DNA from: Curvibacter sp. GWA2_64_110
GTDB lineage: Bacteria > Pseudomonadota > Gammaproteobacteria > Burkholderiales > Burkholderiaceae_C
DNA length: 64,000 nucleotides
Assembly (NCBI GenBank): GCA_001797315.1
Contig: MGPC01000003.1
Span: 159,403-223,402 of the forward strand
Direction: 5' to 3'
Below the pieces are notes generated by a model that saw only the letters and a list, made by a program, of their open reading frames with translations, was not told the DNA's origin and made no database searches. Of this stretch, positions 15,426 to 24,063 are shown piece after piece; position 1 is the stretch's first letter; each line of letters opens with the position of its first letter. The translations under genes and the position numbers were made by a program.

Positions 15426-16619
15426 TCAGGGGGTGGCAGGCAGTTCGATCACGAAGCAGGCGCCGCCGCCGAGCCGCGCCTCGCAGCGCACACTGCCGCC
15501 GTGGCGCGTGGTAATGGACTTGACCAAGGCCAGTCCGAGGCCGGCGCCGCCGTCGCGCTCGGAGGCGCCGGGCAGGCGGTAGAAGGGCTCGAAGATGCGT
15601 TCCCGTTGTTCGAGCGGTACGCCGGGGCCGCGGTCGCAGACGCGGATCACGGCATGATTGCCGTCGGCCTGCAGGCTCAGGCTGACTTTGCCGGCCGCAT
15701 GGCGGCGCGCGTTTTCCAGCAGGTTGCGCACCACCCGGCGCAGCAGTTTGGCCACGCCCGGCACCAGCAGGCTGGTACTGCCGGCCGGGACCTCGAGTTC
15801 AGCGCCGGTCTGGGCGCATTCCTCGGCGCACAGGCCCACCAGGTCCACTGGCTCCAGGGTGCCCATGTCGATCGGGCTGGCATCAAGCCGGCTGGCCAAC
15901 AGGATTTCGTCGATCAGCTGGTCGAGCTCGTGGATGTTGCGGGTGATTTCCTCGCGTGCAGTGGCTGAAGCATCGCCAGGGCGCGTACCCATCAGTTCCA
16001 GTCCCATGCGGATGCGCGTCAGTGGCGAGCGCAACTCGTGCGAGGCGTTGGCCAGCAAGGCCTTTTGCGACTGCAACAAGGCCTGTACCCGCCCGGCGGC
16101 GATGTTGAAACGTTGCGCCAGGAAGGCCACTTCATCGCCGCCGTCTTCGGGCAGGCGGCGAGTCAGGTCGCCTTCGCCCCAGCGCTCGACGCCTTGCTGC
16201 AGCGCTTCGAGCCGTTTGGTCAGGCGTCGCACGATGGGGTAGGCGCCCAGGGCCACGGCAACGGCGACCAGGCCCAGCAGCCAGACGAAATCGAAGGGAG
16301 GGCGCCACCAAGGCGGCGGCGCCATGGGGGGCGGCCGATTGGGCCGCGGCAGCTGGACGAACAGGGTCTGGCCGTCGTGCATCGGCACCTCGAATTCAAA
16401 GCCCTGCTGGCCGGGGAGTCGCCCCGGGCGCATCTTGGCCTGGCCGATGACTTCGCCGCTGGCGTTGCGCAGCACAATTTCGCGCCCGGGACGCTGGGCA
16501 CGCTCGCGCTCGGCCTCCTGGCGCCACAACCAGCCGAACACCAGGGTCAGCATGACCACCGTAGCGACCACGGCCAGCCAGATGCGCAGGTACAGGCGGT
16601 GGATCAGTGGGGTACTCAT
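15426..16619 (-). CDS. Sensor histidine kinase, RstB/CpxA-like
   Basis: A 397-residue HAMP-containing kinase: TM1 in RIYLRIWLAV-like sequence near the N-terminus (LYLRIWLAVVATVVMLTL), a short Pro-rich periplasmic segment (RPNRPPPMAPPPWWRPP), TM2 (FVWLLGLVAVAVALGAY), HAMP, then the H box NASHELRSPLTRIRM, N box NLLENARRHA and G boxes CDRGPGVP and GAGLGLAL. The start is uncertain: ATGs at 16619 and 16631 both fit. The longer frame to 16673 would overlap the regulator gene more. It is co-transcribed with the regulator upstream and followed by a terminator. Confidence 0.88.
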   Translation of the reverse strand: MSTPLIHRLYLRIWLAVVATVVMLTLVFGWLWRQEAERERAQRPGREIVLRNASGEVIGQAKMRPGRLPGQQGFEFEVPMHDGQTLFVQLPRPNRPPPMAPPPWWRPPFDFVWLLGLVAVAVALGAYPIVRRLTKRLEALQQGVERWGEGDLTRRLPEDGGDEVAFLAQRFNIAAGRVQALLQSQKALLANASHELRSPLTRIRMGLELMGTRPGDASATAREEITRNIHELDQLIDEILLASRLDASPIDMGTLEPVDLVGLCAEECAQTGAELEVPAGSTSLLVPGVAKLLRRVVRNLLENARRHAAGKVSLSLQADGNHAVIRVCDRGPGVPLEQRERIFEPFYRLPGASERDGGAGLGLALVKSITTRHGGSVRCEARLGGGACFVIELPATP

Positions 16620-16638
16620 CGTGGGCGGCATTCGGAGA

Positions 16639-17349
16639 TCAGTCCTGCTGACGGGCAAAGACATAGCCGACACCGCGCACCGTCACGATGCGCTTGGGGT
16701 TTTTCGGGTCGGCCTCGATGGCGGCGCGGATACGACCCATGTGAACGTCAATCGAGCGGTCGAAGGCTTCCAGCTCGCGGCCGCGCACGGCCTCCATGAT
16801 CTGGTCGCGCGTGAGCACGCGGCCGGCCCGTTCGGCCAGCGTCACCAGCAGGTCGAACTGGTAGGAGGTGAGCTCGCAGGCTTGCCCGTTCACCGTGACG
16901 GTGCGGGCATCGCGGTCGATCGCCAGCGAGCCGAATGTCATCTGGCTGCCCGCCGGCGCGCCGTTATCGCTGCGGCGGCGCAGGATGGCGCGGATGCGGG
17001 CCAGCAACTCGCGCGGCTCGAACGGCTTGGGCAGGTAGTCGTCGGCGCCCATTTCCAGGCCGATGATGCGGTCCATCGGGTCGCCCTTGGCGGTGAGCAT
17101 CAGGATGGGCGTCTGCGCCAGGCCGCCCGGCAGGGCGCGGATGCGGCGACAGACTTCCAGCCCGTCCATGTCGGGCAGCATCAGGTCGAGAATGATGAGC
17201 TGGGGTGCCGTCTCGGGGCCTTGCAGCCGGGCCAGGCCGGCGGCGGCGTCAGCGGCGTGGCTCACCGCGAACCCCGATTGCGCAAGGTACTCGCTGACCA
17301 TGCGCGCCAGGCGGGCGTCGTCTTCGATCATCAGGAGAGACTGGCTCAT
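16639..17349 (-). CDS. OmpR-family response regulator, RstA/CpxR-like
   Basis: A 236-residue response regulator. The receiver has acidic residues E9/D10/D11, phospho-acceptor D55 (LIILDLMLPDMDG) and the conserved Lys in YLPKPFEP. The C-terminal winged helix ends IVTVRGVGYVFARQQD. Together with the RstB/CpxA-like kinase it forms a leftward two-gene operon. No matching target box is recognised nearby. The signal is unknown; members of this group often respond to envelope or acid stress. Confidence 0.92.
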   Translation of the reverse strand: MSQSLLMIEDDARLARMVSEYLAQSGFAVSHAADAAAGLARLQGPETAPQLIILDLMLPDMDGLEVCRRIRALPGGLAQTPILMLTAKGDPMDRIIGLEMGADDYLPKPFEPRELLARIRAILRRRSDNGAPAGSQMTFGSLAIDRDARTVTVNGQACELTSYQFDLLVTLAERAGRVLTRDQIMEAVRGRELEAFDRSIDVHMGRIRAAIEADPKNPKRIVTVRGVGYVFARQQD

Positions 17350-17440
17350 GGGGGAAGTCTATGGGTGAGAGATCGACCATGATGCCGTCAAGTCGTCAAA
17401 TGTGCTTGAACCGGCCGTAAAGATAAGTAAAACAGGGCGC

Positions 17441-17509
17441 GATTTTGCTATCAAAAAGAGAGCTGTTCGCGCATATTTGGCAAGGCGTTCAGCTCGATTT
17501 TGTTCTGGA
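17441..17509 (+). repeat. 65-bp interspersed repeat, copy 2 (3' end of ampG)
   Basis: Landmarks on the + strand: TTTTGCTATCAAAAAGAGAG, then GCGCATATTTGGCAAGGCGT, then GCTCGATTTTGTTCTGG. This is the cleanest copy. It overlaps the end of the leftward ampG-like gene, and the last six codons (SRTKSS) and the stop lie within it. Confidence 0.8.
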
Positions 17510-18826
17510 AGCCAGCCAGACCAGCAGCAGCACCGGCAGGCCCAGCAGGGCGGTGGACGTGAAGAAGTGGGTGTAACCGAACGCGTCCACGTAGTCGCCG
17601 GAAAAGCCGGCCACGAACTTGGGCAATAACAGCATCATGGAACTGAACAGCGCGTACTGGGTGGCCGAATAGCTGATGTTGGTCAGGCTGGAGAGGTAGG
17701 CGATGAAGGCGGACGAGGCGATGCCGCTAGCCAGGTTGTCGGCCGAAATGACGGCGATCAGTGCCGTCACGTCGTGGCCGCGTGTGCCGAGCCAGGCGAA
17801 TAGCAGGTTGCTGGCGGCGCTCAGGATGGCCCCGAGCATCAGCACGCGCATCACACCCAGGCGCATGGCCAGTGCGCCGCCAATGAAAGCGCCGGCCAGC
17901 GTCATGATGACGCCGTAGATCTTGGTCACTGCGGCCACCTCGTCCTTGGTGTAGCCCATGTCGACATAGAACGGGTTGGCCATGATGCCCATGACCACAT
18001 CGCTGATGCGATAGACCGCGATCAGCGCGAGGATCAGGGCGGCCTGCCATTTGTAGCGGCGGATGAAATCGGCGAACGGTTCGATGAGCGCCCCCCGCAG
18101 CCATTCGCCCAGGTTCTTGGCCGGCGGCAGTTCACGGCGTGCCGGTTCGGGCGAAAACAGCACGGTCAGCATGCCGGGAAACATGCTGGCGGCCATGGCC
18201 AGGTAGGCGGTCTGCCAGGCGATGTTCTGGTAAACGACGGCGCCTGCCACGGCCGGCGCCACTTCGGCGCGCGCTGCGATCCACAGCACGCCGGCACCGG
18301 CCCAGATCATGGCCAGCCGGTAGCCGGTCTGGTAGGCCGCGGCCAGAGCCGCCTGGCGCTCCGGCCCGGCCGATTCGATGCGAAAGGCGTCGAGCGCGAT
18401 GTCCTGCGTTGCCGAGCCGACGGCCACCAGCAGTGCGCACCAGACCAGCGGCTCCAGCCCGAGGCGCGGATCCTGCAGGGCCATGCCTGCCAGACCGGCC
18501 ATGATGACCGCTTGCGCCAGCAGCAGCCAGCTGCGGCGCAGGCCGAACCAGCGGGTCAGCCCCGGCAGCGGCAGCCGGTCCACCAGCGGCGCCCATATCC
18601 ACTTGAAGGCATAGGCCAGGCCGACCCAGCTCAGGTAGCCGATGGTGCTGCGGTCGACGCCGGCCTCGCGCAAGCGGAAACTCAAGGTGCCCAGCACCAG
18701 CAACAGCGGCAGGCCGGCGGAAAAACCCAGCGCCAGCATGCGCAGGGTCGGGGCTTCGAGGTAGACCCGCAGGGAGGCAAGCCAGGAGGTCTTGATTTGG
18801 CTGGTTTCAGCGGCATGTGAACTCAT
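17489..18826 (-). CDS. ampG: AmpG-family muropeptide permease (MFS)
   Basis: A 445-residue major-facilitator protein with about 12 transmembrane helices. AmpG imports GlcNAc-anhydro-muropeptides from the periplasm for peptidoglycan recycling. AmpG-type features are visible: GFSAGLPLLLVLGTLSFRLREAGV near the N-terminus, FKWIWAPLVDRLPLPGL, and GSATQDIALDAFRIE. The start MSSHAAETSQ has no Shine-Dalgarno sequence but has TATTAT exactly 6 nt upstream, suggesting a leaderless mRNA. The last six residues come from a copy of the interspersed repeat. Divergent from the M48 protease gene, 37 bp apart. Confidence 0.9.
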   Translation of the reverse strand: MSSHAAETSQIKTSWLASLRVYLEAPTLRMLALGFSAGLPLLLVLGTLSFRLREAGVDRSTIGYLSWVGLAYAFKWIWAPLVDRLPLPGLTRWFGLRRSWLLLAQAVIMAGLAGMALQDPRLGLEPLVWCALLVAVGSATQDIALDAFRIESAGPERQAALAAAYQTGYRLAMIWAGAGVLWIAARAEVAPAVAGAVVYQNIAWQTAYLAMAASMFPGMLTVLFSPEPARRELPPAKNLGEWLRGALIEPFADFIRRYKWQAALILALIAVYRISDVVMGIMANPFYVDMGYTKDEVAAVTKIYGVIMTLAGAFIGGALAMRLGVMRVLMLGAILSAASNLLFAWLGTRGHDVTALIAVISADNLASGIASSAFIAYLSSLTNISYSATQYALFSSMMLLLPKFVAGFSGDYVDAFGYTHFFTSTALLGLPVLLLVWLASRTKSS

Positions 18827-18863
18827 GCGGGAATAATAAGCGCTGCCTTGCCCTGTCCTACCC

Positions 18864-19715
18864 ATGTCGAAACGTGAACCTATGAACTTATGGCGTCAAC
18901 CCCAGCGCTGGCTGGCGTGGGGTCTGTTGCCGCTGGCACTGCACGCGCTGCCGGCGCTGGCGCGCGAAGGCGTGGAGGTCGGCAAGAATTCGGCCTTCAG
19001 CAAGCTGGTGCCGGCCGAGGAAGTGGAGAGCAGTGCCGGCCAGCAGTACGGCCAGTTGCTGGCGCAGGCGCGCGCCAAGCATGCCTTGGCGCCGCGCGAG
19101 CATCCGCAACTGCAGCGCCTGCGCGCCATCGCGCGCAAGATCATTCCCCAGGCCTTGAGCTGGAACCCGCGCGCCCGCGACTGGCAGTGGGAGGTCAACC
19201 TGATCGGCTCGTCCCAGATCAATGCCTTTTGCATGCCGGGCGGCAAGATTGCCTTCTACAGCGGCATCCTCGACAAGCTGCAGCTCAGCGACGACGAGGT
19301 GGCCATGGTGATGGGCCACGAAGTGGCGCACGCCTTGCGCGAGCACGCGCGCGAGCGCATGGGCAAGAGCGCAGTCACGCAGGGTGCGGCACGCATCGGC
19401 GGCGTGCTGGCCGCCGGCATTTTCGGCATCGACCCGCGCCTGACCGACACGCTGGCGCGCGGCGGCGCCAACCTGCTGACGCTGGAGTTCAGCCGCGAGG
19501 ACGAATCGGAAGCCGATCTGGTCGGCATGGAGCTGGCTGCGCGTGCCGGTTTCGATCCGCGCGCCGGCGTGACGCTGTGGCAGAAGATGAGCGCCGCCAA
19601 CAAGGGCGCACCGCCGCAATGGCTGTCCACCCATCCCTCGGGCAAGACGCGCATTGCCGACATCGAGAAAAACCTGCCCCGGGTGCTGCCGCTCTACGAG
19701 CGTGCCCGGCAGTAA
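18864..19715 (+). CDS. M48-family metalloprotease (exported)
   Basis: A 283-residue zinc metalloprotease. A signal peptide covers residues 1-33 (LAWGLLPLALHALPALA). The catalytic HEVAH motif is at 152-156, and the third zinc ligand should be the Glu in DESEADLVG (about residue 214). The order matches LoiP/BepA-type outer-membrane quality-control proteases without a TPR domain. A second ATG at residue 7 is an equally possible start. It lies 37 bp from the divergent ampG start and is followed by a GC-rich repeat. Confidence 0.9.
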   Translation: MSKREPMNLWRQPQRWLAWGLLPLALHALPALAREGVEVGKNSAFSKLVPAEEVESSAGQQYGQLLAQARAKHALAPREHPQLQRLRAIARKIIPQALSWNPRARDWQWEVNLIGSSQINAFCMPGGKIAFYSGILDKLQLSDDEVAMVMGHEVAHALREHARERMGKSAVTQGAARIGGVLAAGIFGIDPRLTDTLARGGANLLTLEFSREDESEADLVGMELAARAGFDPRAGVTLWQKMSAANKGAPPQWLSTHPSGKTRIADIEKNLPRVLPLYERARQ

Positions 19716-19755
19716 ACCCACCCCCGACTCTCGCCCACTGCGTGTGGCTCGCATC

Positions 19756-19806
19756 CCCCCTCAAGGGGGCGACGCCAGTGGCCCGGCGAAGCCGGTTCCG
19801 CGGCGT
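19756..19806 (+). repeat. GC-rich intergenic repeat, copy B (double hairpin)
   Basis: Hairpin CCCCCTCAAGGGGG is followed by CGACGCCAGTGG, a second hairpin CCGGCGAAGCCGG and TTCCGCGGCGT. It is nearly identical to the copies at 13816 and (inverted) 36258. It sits between two convergent genes, the M48 protease and the MBL hydrolase, a natural place for a bidirectional terminator. Confidence 0.8.
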
Positions 19807-19854
19807 CCTGCGCTTGGGGTGAGTCAGGGCAGAGAGTGGGCAAGCGGGGACGAT

Positions 19855-20493
19855 TTACGTTCCGCCGACAAACGGGTTCGTCTGGCGCTCGCGGCCGAAG
19901 GTGCTCTCGGGGCCGTGGCCGGGGATGAACACTGTGTCGTCACCCATCGGCCACAGGCGCTGCGTGATGCTGTTGATCAGCTGCGCATGGTTGCCCTGCG
20001 GGAAGTCGGTGCGGCCGATCGAGCCGGCAAACAGCACATCGCCCACGAACGCCCGCTGGATCTCTGGGGCGTGAAACACCACGTGCCCTGGCGTGTGGCC
20101 TGGGCAGTGACGCACCTGCAACGTGCTGTGGCCGATGCTGACCGTATCGCCGTCATGCAGCCAGCGCGTTGGCGTGAAAGACTCGGCGTGCGGCAGGCCG
20201 AAGCGCTGGCCCTGCATGGGCAGGCCGTCGATCCAGAACTGGTCGCCCGGGTGCGGCCCGATGATGGGCAGGCCCAGTTTTTGCGAGAGCTCTGCTGTGC
20301 CGCCGGCGTGGTCGATATGGGCGTGGGTCAGCCAGATCTGCTCCAGCGTGACCCCCAGCTTCTGGACAGCATCGAGCAGCACATCGAGATCGCCACCGGG
20401 ATCGATGATGGCGGCTTTCATGGTTTCGTCGCACCAGACGATGGAACAGTTCTGCTGGAAGGCGGTGACGGGGATGGTTTGGTAGTGGAGCAT
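19855..20493 (-). CDS. MBL-fold metallo-hydrolase (glyoxalase II-like, YcbL group)
   Basis: A 212-residue metallo-beta-lactamase-fold hydrolase. The metal-binding motif THAHIDH lies at residues 56-62 (H57, H59, D61, H62), followed by further ligands in CPGHTPGH, FVGDVLF and the terminal IPGHGPES. The length and these blocks fit YcbL/type II glyoxalase-like thioesterases, which may hydrolyse S-lactoylglutathione or similar thioesters. The physiological substrate cannot be named from sequence. Confidence 0.88.
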   Translation of the reverse strand: MLHYQTIPVTAFQQNCSIVWCDETMKAAIIDPGGDLDVLLDAVQKLGVTLEQIWLTHAHIDHAGGTAELSQKLGLPIIGPHPGDQFWIDGLPMQGQRFGLPHAESFTPTRWLHDGDTVSIGHSTLQVRHCPGHTPGHVVFHAPEIQRAFVGDVLFAGSIGRTDFPQGNHAQLINSITQRLWPMGDDTVFIPGHGPESTFGRERQTNPFVGGT

Positions 20494-20688
20494 GGACGAC
20501 TGAATTCTGGGGTTTACCCTTTGAGCAAAGCACTATACATTCCGTAACAATCCCACGCTATGCTGTGCATACGGCTACCGGTAGTGGTGTCGTTCTCGTC
20601 GCTCTCCCATGTCAGGCCAGGAGTCGAAAAAGCGCCAGGCGCTTGCACCAACGCAGATTGAAAAATAAGGAAGCGCAGGGAGTATTTG

Positions 20689-23253
20689 ATGCAGTCAACG
20701 GGACCGATGATTTCGCTCGCCGCCCAGGAAAAGAACCGGCGGCTGGCGCTGACCGGGGTGGTCGCCATGGCGCTGCTCAGTTCCCTGCTCTGGGCCGGGG
20801 TACTGGATGCCGACTTGCCAGCCAAGCAGTTCCTGACGCTGCACACCACGTTGGAGGTGGCCGCCATCGTCGTGGCCATGCTGGGTTTCGGCATTGCCTG
20901 GCATGCCTACACGGAGGAGCGCCCGGGCAATATCGCCTTGCTGGGTGCGGTGCTGTTCGGAACGGGGCTGCTTGATTTCGGCCACACCTTGTCGTACACG
21001 GGAATGCCCGATCTGGTCACGCCCTCCAGCCCGGGCAAAGCCATCAGCTTCTGGTTGCCTGCACGTCTGCTGATGGCCGTGGGTCTGCTGGCCATTGCCT
21101 TGCGAGCCTGGCAACCCCTGAAGAATCCGCACACGCGCCACGCACTCATGGGCGCGGTGCTGGCCTATGTGGTGCTGGTGTATGGGGTGATCCTGTTCCG
21201 TCCCGACGAGGTGCCGGTGTTTTTTGCGCCGGGGGAGGGCCTGACACCGCTCAAGGTGAGGTTCGAATACCTGCTGGTCGCGATCTACAGTGCCGCGGCA
21301 TGGTTGTTCTACCGGCAGTCGCGCCGTGGGGCGGAATTCAACGCAACCGACCTGTTCGCGGCGGCTGCCATTGCGGGTCTGTCCGAGCTGTTTTTTACAC
21401 GTTACGAGAGCGTCACCGATCTGGTGAATGCATCAGGGCATGTCTACAAGATCGTCAGCTACTACTTCATCTACCGGGTGGTCTTCGTCGACAGCGTGCA
21501 TCAGCCCTTCGATGCCCTGCATCAGGCGCTGAGCAAGGAGAGGGTTCGCGCAGCCGAGCAGCATTCCTTTGTGCGAACCCTGGACCTGCTGGAGGAGGCG
21601 GTGCTCGAACTCGACCGCCGCGGCCGCATCCTGAGCGCCAACAGCGGCTGGTGGCTGCTGGTCGGCACCGCCCCCATGATCGACACCAGCCTGCTGGCCC
21701 ATGTGCACGAGGAGGATCGCAGCGCTTTCGAGTTGCATCTTGTCGGGCTGGTCTCCGGACAGAAAGACGAATTCCGTGGACGCTACCGTTTCCAGACCCA
21801 TGCCCGTCCCGAGCAGTGGATGGAATGCCGCTTTGTGGTCGAGCGTGACGACGATGGCGAGGTCACCGGCGCGCGCGGCGTGCTGCGCGACATCACCAAG
21901 AGCTATCTGCAGGAGCGTCACATCACCTACATGGCGCTGCACGATGCGCTGACCAGCCTGCCCAACCGCGTGCTGCTGGAGGACCGCATCAAGCAGGCGA
22001 TCCAGCAGGCCTCGCGCACCGGCAACCGCGTGGGCGTGTGCTTCATCGACCTCGACCACTTCAAGAACATCAACGATGCCTACGGCCACAAGGCGGGCGA
22101 CGCCTTGCTGCTGTCGCTGTCCCAGCTGCTCAAGGACTGCCTGCGCGACGGCGATACGCTGGCGCGCTGGGGCGGCGACGAGTTCGTGGTGCTGCTGCCG
22201 GACCTGACCACGGCCGATGCCGTGCGCCTCGTGGCGCAGAAAATGGTGGAAGCCATGCGCCAGACCGTCATGCTCGACGGTCTGTCCATCAACGCCACCT
22301 TCAGCATGGGCATCGCGGTCTACCCGGATGACGAAAGCAGCGGTGACATCGACAGCCTGCTGGCGCAAGCCGATCGCGCCATGTTCTACGCCAAGTCGCA
22401 GGGACGTAACAATTTCCAGCTGTTCGCCGACATGTCGAGCAAGGGGCTGGGCAAGAAAGAGCTCTACATCCAGACCCGGCTGGCCCAGGCGATTCGTGAC
22501 CAGCGCATCGCCGTCTGGTACCAGCCGCAGGTGGCGGCCCAGCTCCATGCCGACGGGCGGTCGCGACTGATCGGCATCGAGGCGCTGGCTCGCTGGCACG
22601 ATGCGGATCTGGGCTGGATCTCACCCGGCAGCTTCATCCCGATGGCGGAGAACCTGGGCCTGATCGGCGAGCTTGGCCATCTGGTGCGGCGTCAGGCGTT
22701 CGAGCAGTTCCGGGAATGGCGCCAGACGCATCCAGGGTTGACGCTCTCCATCAATATTTCCAAGCGCCAGCTGTTCGCCACCGACTTCATGCTCATGTTG
22801 CTGGCCGATGTCGAACGCTACGAACTCGATCCCCGCAGCCTGGTGCTGGAAGTGACGGAGTCGGTGGCCTTGATGGATGTGGAGTTTGCCGAGGACCGGC
22901 TGCGTCAGCTCTCCAGCGCCGGTTTCACCCTGGCCATCGATGATTTCGGCACCGGCTATGCCTCGCTGTCGCAATTGCACGAGTTGCCGATCGGCGAACT
23001 CAAGATCGACATCTCCTTCGTGCGCCGTGTGCACACCATGGAGGGCCTGCGCATGACCCAGGGCATCGTCAGCCTGGCGCAGGCGCTGCGTTTGCGCACC
23101 GTGGCGGAAGGCGTGGAAGACGAGAACACGGCGGGCGTGCTACGCGGCCTGGGGGTCGATGTGCTGCAGGGCTACCACTTTGCGCGCCCCTGCCCGGCCA
23201 GCGAGCTGTCGGCCTTGCCGTTGTTCATGAACGGGGAGACGCAGGCGGGTTGA
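20689..23253 (+). CDS. Membrane-bound bifunctional GGDEF/EAL cyclic-di-GMP protein (MASE3-like sensor, PAS)
   Basis: An 854-residue signalling protein. The N-terminal 270 residues form a multi-helix membrane sensor resembling MASE3 (LLDFGHTLSYTGMPDLVTPSS, ARLLMAVGLL). A PAS-like domain follows (about 295-405), then a GGDEF domain with intact active site GGDEF at 495-499, and an EAL domain with intact EAL at 631-633 plus DDFGTGYASL. Both cyclase and phosphodiesterase activities are therefore possible. The start ATG has GCAGGGAG upstream. No obvious partner genes. A TTTACC...TATACA pair about 150 bp upstream is a weak promoter candidate. Confidence 0.92.
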   Translation: MQSTGPMISLAAQEKNRRLALTGVVAMALLSSLLWAGVLDADLPAKQFLTLHTTLEVAAIVVAMLGFGIAWHAYTEERPGNIALLGAVLFGTGLLDFGHTLSYTGMPDLVTPSSPGKAISFWLPARLLMAVGLLAIALRAWQPLKNPHTRHALMGAVLAYVVLVYGVILFRPDEVPVFFAPGEGLTPLKVRFEYLLVAIYSAAAWLFYRQSRRGAEFNATDLFAAAAIAGLSELFFTRYESVTDLVNASGHVYKIVSYYFIYRVVFVDSVHQPFDALHQALSKERVRAAEQHSFVRTLDLLEEAVLELDRRGRILSANSGWWLLVGTAPMIDTSLLAHVHEEDRSAFELHLVGLVSGQKDEFRGRYRFQTHARPEQWMECRFVVERDDDGEVTGARGVLRDITKSYLQERHITYMALHDALTSLPNRVLLEDRIKQAIQQASRTGNRVGVCFIDLDHFKNINDAYGHKAGDALLLSLSQLLKDCLRDGDTLARWGGDEFVVLLPDLTTADAVRLVAQKMVEAMRQTVMLDGLSINATFSMGIAVYPDDESSGDIDSLLAQADRAMFYAKSQGRNNFQLFADMSSKGLGKKELYIQTRLAQAIRDQRIAVWYQPQVAAQLHADGRSRLIGIEALARWHDADLGWISPGSFIPMAENLGLIGELGHLVRRQAFEQFREWRQTHPGLTLSINISKRQLFATDFMLMLLADVERYELDPRSLVLEVTESVALMDVEFAEDRLRQLSSAGFTLAIDDFGTGYASLSQLHELPIGELKIDISFVRRVHTMEGLRMTQGIVSLAQALRLRTVAEGVEDENTAGVLRGLGVDVLQGYHFARPCPASELSALPLFMNGETQAG

Positions 23254-23259
23254 AGCGTG

Positions 23260-24063
23260 TCAGAGCAGGCCGTCGTAGTCGATCGTGATCGGCGCGTGGT
23301 CGGAAAACTTCTCGCCCTTGTAGATCGCCTCGCGGCGCGCCCGTTCGGCCAGCGCCGGGGTGGCCAGGTGGTAGTCCAGCCGCCAGCCCACGTTCTTGGC
23401 GTAGGCCTGGCCGCGGTTGCTCCACCAGGTGTAGGCGGCATCCGTGGCATCGGGCTGCAGCCGGCGGTAGACGTCCACCATGCCGGCCTCGTTCAGCAGC
23501 TTGGTCATCCAGGCGCGTTCTTCCGGCAGGAAGCCCGAGTTCTTCAGGTTGCCCTTCCAGTTCTTGAGGTCGATCTCCTGGTGCGCGATGTTGACGTCGC
23601 CGCAGAGGATGAACTCGCGCTCGCCTTTGAGCTGCTGCAGGTGCGGGTAGATTCCGTCGAGAAAGCGGAACTTGGCCTGCTGCCGTTCCTCGCCGGAGGA
23701 GCCGCTGGGGAAGTAGCAGCTGATGAGCGAGAGTTTGCGCCGCGGCGTGTCGAAACGCAGCTCGACGTAGCGGCCCTCGGCGTCGAATTCGGGCGAGCCG
23801 TAGCCGACGTGCACGTCGCTCGGCTCATGCCGGCTGTAGATGCCGACACCGGAATAGCCTTTTTTCTCGGCGAAGTGGAAGTGGCCGCGCAGGCCGGCCA
23901 GGCTTTCGAAGCGGCCGACCACATCGGCGGCCTGGGCCTTGACTTCCTGCACGCAAATACAATCGGGCTTGGTAGTTTCAAGCCAGGCTTCCAGCCCCTT
24001 GCTGGTGGCGGAACGGATGCCGTTGAGGTTGAGGCTGCTTAATTTGAACAAGGAATTTCCCAT
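23260..24063 (-). CDS. xth: Exodeoxyribonuclease III (XthA family)
   Basis: A 267-residue AP endonuclease/3'-5' exonuclease for base-excision repair. Family motifs are in order: LNLNGIRSA near the N-terminus, QEVKAQ with the metal-binding Glu, YSGVGIYS, CGDVNIAH, WWSNRGQAYAKNVGWRLDY, and the catalytic FSDHAPI near the C-terminus. The ATG start at 24063 shares two bases with the divergent pyrE ATG (CATG). A TTG four codons in, preceded by GGGA, would give the more usual MFKLSSLNLNG and is a real alternative. Confidence 0.93.
   Translation of the reverse strand: MGNSLFKLSSLNLNGIRSATSKGLEAWLETTKPDCICVQEVKAQAADVVGRFESLAGLRGHFHFAEKKGYSGVGIYSRHEPSDVHVGYGSPEFDAEGRYVELRFDTPRRKLSLISCYFPSGSSGEERQQAKFRFLDGIYPHLQQLKGEREFILCGDVNIAHQEIDLKNWKGNLKNSGFLPEERAWMTKLLNEAGMVDVYRRLQPDATDAAYTWWSNRGQAYAKNVGWRLDYHLATPALAERARREAIYKGEKFSDHAPITIDYDGLL

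Noticed and set aside
15332..15514. Short open frame beginning MGDTALLSVQKGD between waaF and the kinase gene
   Set aside because: No ribosome site or recognisable product, and most of it is antisense to the kinase gene.
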